64,000 bases of DNA from Solen grandis (taxonomy: Eukaryota > Mollusca > Bivalvia > Adapedonta > Solenidae), in the NCBI GenBank assembly GCA_021229015.1, contig CM037788.1:52469214-52533213 (forward strand), written 5' to 3'. Below, one piece after another: positions 60,840 to 64,000 of this stretch. Each line of letters opens with the position of its first letter. The stretch's first letter is position 1. The position numbers and the translations under genes are program-made. The notes beneath the pieces are model-generated. The model was given only the letters and a program-made list of their open reading frames with translations, made no database searches and was not told the origin of the DNA.

Positions 60840-61297
60840 CATATCTTAAGGAACAAGGGTTCATTTAAAGTACCAGCAGCATAAATTATATAAATATAAA
60901 ATAAATGAAAACAAGACAAAATACAAACAAAAAACAACAGCAGACATCTGATATTGTGTTGTTATTATAATAATAATAAGCATCAGGCCTTTTTTCCTGT
61001 TCTCTTTCAGAGGCTGCTGATAGGTGTCTTCCCTGAAAATGTCTTCAAACTCATGCAGTTTCCTCAAAATTTTCTATTTACCCTCAGGATTATGCCCCCC
61101 CCCCTCTTCTACATCACTTGGGAAAAAAACAAACCCAAAACATACATGCATTTTAGAAAACCATTCTCAATTTCCAGGAAATAATGTTAAATTAAACCAT
61201 TATGTCCTCAGTGATGTCAATACTACCGGTATGTTTTGTTACTCTTATTGTTATTTAACCCATAGCTGAATCTGTGGATGTGGGGGGGGAGGGGGGG
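60840..61297. other. Non-coding DNA, nothing recognised
   Basis: Overlapping short frames at 60954-61269 have no known domain. A C run and a G-rich run (61280-61298) are present. Confidence 0.45.
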
Positions 61298-61537
61298 GCC
61301 TGGCCGAGCGGTTACAGTCGTGGACTACAAATCTCTCAGCCCCTCACCCCTGTGGGTTCGAATCCCGTTAGAGACTTCGAATTTTTCATGTGAGGAAGCC
61401 TTCCAGCTTGTGGTAGGTCGGTGGTTCTACCCGGGTACCTCTGTGTACTCGGGGTCTTCCTCCACCTGTAATTAGCTGGACGTCGCTATTTGAAATTCTA
61501 TCGCAGTGACGGTAAACCCCAATACAACAACAACAAT
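61298..61537 (+). mobile_element. SINE-A, intact copy
   Basis: The tRNA-like head has the A box TGGCCGAGCGG (61301-61311) and B box GGTTCGAATCC (61355-61365). The conserved body has GGTCGGTGGTTCTACCCGGG and CCTGTAATTAGCTGGACGTC, and the tail is CAATACAACAACAACAA. It serves as the reference for the split copy at 41709. Confidence 0.88.
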
Positions 61538-63744
61538 GTGGGGGACAGGGGGTTTGGATCACCTCACATGCTATGATGGACCATTTCAATGTTTACAGAT
61601 ATATGCAAATTAGATTCTCAAAGTATCCAATAGCTGTACAGGGATATCATGTGACTAATGAAAATAATTATGTATCAAGGGTGGATGGGGGACAGGGGAG
61701 GTGCATTGCTGTCACACTATCCTACCAGTTGGCACCATTAGGACTAAAACCGTGCTAAATTGCAGGTCCACTAGACATGAAACTGGGGAATTGGGGGAGA
61801 AATGATTTGTGTTTTGTAGATGATTAGATACCATTCATGCAGCAAGTTCAGGCTAATTGACATGATCTGTTTTTATCTGGTCTATATGAAACAATATAGG
61901 AAACAATGTATTTTGAAGGTCCCAGCAGAATTCTTTCCTCTGTTGTTGATGAGTACTGGTTTATATCTTTATTGCCTGGTCTTATTGCATTTATTGGAAA
62001 AATATGTCTGGTTATACGTATAGGTTTATCAGATGCGTTTTTTGTATTGATGTTGATTTCTCTTCTGAGGAGGATATTTTTTTCTGTAAACACGTCAGGA
62101 TCTCTGGGTTTAGATAAAAAAAAAAAAAAAAAAAAAAAACCAACAGGAAAATGTGTATTGATTTGTTTAAGACAAGATAATTATAGTGTTGTATACTGGA
62201 GTCAATCCCAGTAATGATGAGTGCTGATAAATAATTAGAGAATAGTCATTATAGTTGTCTTTTTCAATTTTCATTAAAAAAAAAGTTGTGTCAAATCAGT
62301 TATGTTGTCATGATGATAACACTGCATACCCAGTGAGGTACAAACTCACAGCACTTGTGAGGTACAAGTCATACATGGGATTCCTCACCAAGAAATGTAC
62401 ACCAGCCCCAGTGTGTGCGTGTGTTTTCAGTCACACATAGACTGGTCAGAATTGTTAAAAAAGATAACTTCCTATAATGCAATCATGCAAAGTGCTTATT
62501 TTCGCACCCTCAAATACCTTTATATTCAAAGGAAAACAGTGCAGCAATATGTACTTAAAACCCTGTACCTCATGAATATTCAAGTACTTGATGAATAGTA
62601 ATTGACTAAACTTAAACAGTTTAATATGAAACAATGGATTTTCTTTACCATGCAGACAGTGTAGAATCTGCTACAATATTGTTTGAGGAAATAGAGGAGA
62701 CCCAGATCAGACAACTCCTTCAAGGATGTGTCCAAAAGAATCTATTTGAGGTAAAGTGTTTGAGATATTAGCACCCTAATAGCCATATTCCATATCTTGC
62801 CACTGGATGGTAATATTTCTATGAAACTTTGGCACTTTGAAGACATTCAAAATTGAAAATATTTCACCAAGAGTTTTTTTTTTCAACTTTTATCTAATTT
62901 GGGAGAGATAATCTGTAAGTTAACATTTAAGCCAATGGGAAATATACATTTTCTGTCAATATGAAAAACTGAAGTAGAAAGATGCACTATATGATTTTGT
63001 TTCAAATTTCATGAAAAAATCCAAACTTTACTATAGAAAAATTGAGATAGTGACCAACTTTTAAGTTTTCAGGGGAGATAACTCATGACAGCAAAATTAT
63101 CAAGGGGAGAAAATAAGAGATCTTCTGTCATATGTCATAACTTGTCAATTTGCCCCTAAGATTTCCATTGTTTGACATTTTAAAAGCTTATATCGTGAAG
63201 TTATATGCATGGCTTTGATAGAATTGATGGCAATTAGGGTTTTAAGACATCTGATCAAGTCATCTTATCAAATCAGTAAATCAAGATTTATGGTCTGATA
63301 TTGGGTTTAACTTTTAAAGAGAGACTTTGTTGGCTCAAATGAATTTTAAAAGATGTAGCTTCAAGCAGAAGCTCAAGAAAAGAACTCCTGCGGTTATGCA
63401 TGCACTTTGAACATTCTAAGACATTTTACGTGTCAATAAAAGCATGCAGTGTGTTTAAGAACGCTGTCTCCATCTCTATTATAGTATGTTTGTCAAAACA
63501 GAATGAGCCACTCATGTTTTGTTGCTACTGTTGTGTTCCTCCTATTTTAAACAATCGCCTTCCTTTGAATGTGTAATGCAGTTTTGTGCATTTTCTTTTT
63601 AGATGGATGCATTATTATTTCTTGAGTTAATGTAGTACCATTAATTTTCATGTGGGACTAATTTTCATAGCTGATTTTATCGGCAGACATTAACCAATGT
63701 GAGAATTTTTACATTCTCACTTCACAGAAGTGTTGGCTGTATAG
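61538..63744. other. Non-coding DNA, no secure exon
   Basis: Contains an A run at 62117-62138, copy 3 of the 26262 repeat family (about 62565-62760) and AT-rich unique-looking sequence. Later dsRBD-gene exons, if they exist, probably lie beyond the window. Confidence 0.45.
62565..62760. repeat. Dispersed repeat, copy 3 of the 26262 family
   Basis: CCTCATGAATATTCAAGTAC, TTGATGAATAGTAATTGACT, AAACAATGGATTTTCTTTAC, GCAGACAGTGTAGAATCTGC, then GACCCAGATCAGACAACTCC. The last block is shared with 57468-57490. Confidence 0.5.
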
Positions 63745-64000
63745 CAATGTCACGCCATAGCATGTCTGGTCATGTCCTGTCCCTTCATGTCATCCAATCA
63801 TGTCATGCCACAGCACGTCAATTCATGTCACACCACAGCACGTCAAATCATGTCACGCCAAAGCATGTCTGGTAATGTCCTGTCTCGTCATGTCACACAA
63901 CAACACATCCCATCATGTCACACCACAACACGTCCCATCATGTCACGCAAAACATCCAATCATGTCACACCACAACACACAACACGTCCCATCATGTCAC
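63745..64000. repeat. Tandem repeat of about 25 bp running off the right edge
   Basis: Units of the form TCATGTCACACCACAACACG, TCCCA with variation. The array begins after AGCAATGTCACGCC and continues to the last base, so its full length is unknown. Confidence 0.88.

Noticed and set aside
61298..61370. tRNA-Leu/Ser-like gene
   Set aside because: Same reasoning: it is the head of SINE-A, with a conserved non-tRNA body and a CAA-rich tail.

Overview
The window is nuclear DNA from an invertebrate animal, most likely a bivalve mollusc. It is AT-rich, intron-bearing and dense with short non-autonomous transposons, tRNA-derived SINEs and minisatellites. The AGCTCACCTGAGC and AGCTCGACTATTCG repeat families and the TTAACCCTTTCCCTCATA MITE are of the kind I associate with bivalve assemblies; that assignment is inference. 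Most long open frames are chance frames. The real coding sequence is short exons, which I built by hand from splice signals and reading phase.

Layout. 1-14300 is very AT-rich with no convincing exon; it holds a nested MITE pair (5275-5741) and one GC-richer patch with an RFX X-box-like site (12479). An assembly gap lies at 14301-14400. At 14633-15681 (+) are the last three exons of an ERICH2-like acidic protein. At 22353-25091 (-) is a complete three-exon gene for a heme transporter of the HRG1/SLC48A1 family (156 aa). Only 103 bp separate its start codon from that of a divergent gene (+, 25195 onward), which encodes a double-stranded-RNA-binding protein. Four exons of that gene, all joined in phase 1, are visible up to 41373; no later exon is secure.

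The dsRBD gene's first intron (about 11.7 kb) holds a 3-kb minisatellite of 49-bp units split by a MITE, and a juxtaposed acceptor/donor (CAG|GTAAGT at 36010/36011) that looks like a recursive splice site. The intron that splits the dsRBD is built largely from two SINEs, one with a perfect 13-bp target-site duplication. From 41.4 to 64 kb the sequence is repeats: a pogo/Tigger-like element nested in a SINE, seven TTAA-flanked hairpin MITEs across the window, internally repetitive terminal-inverted-repeat elements, a second 49-bp minisatellite (49.5-50.4 kb) and a satellite running off the right edge.

I found no CRISPR, operon, toxin or viral gene, and no clearly new multi-gene system. The most interesting points are gene architecture (bidirectional promoter, putative recursive splice site, SINE-built intron, NAGNAG acceptor) and a well-resolved set of nested mobile elements.
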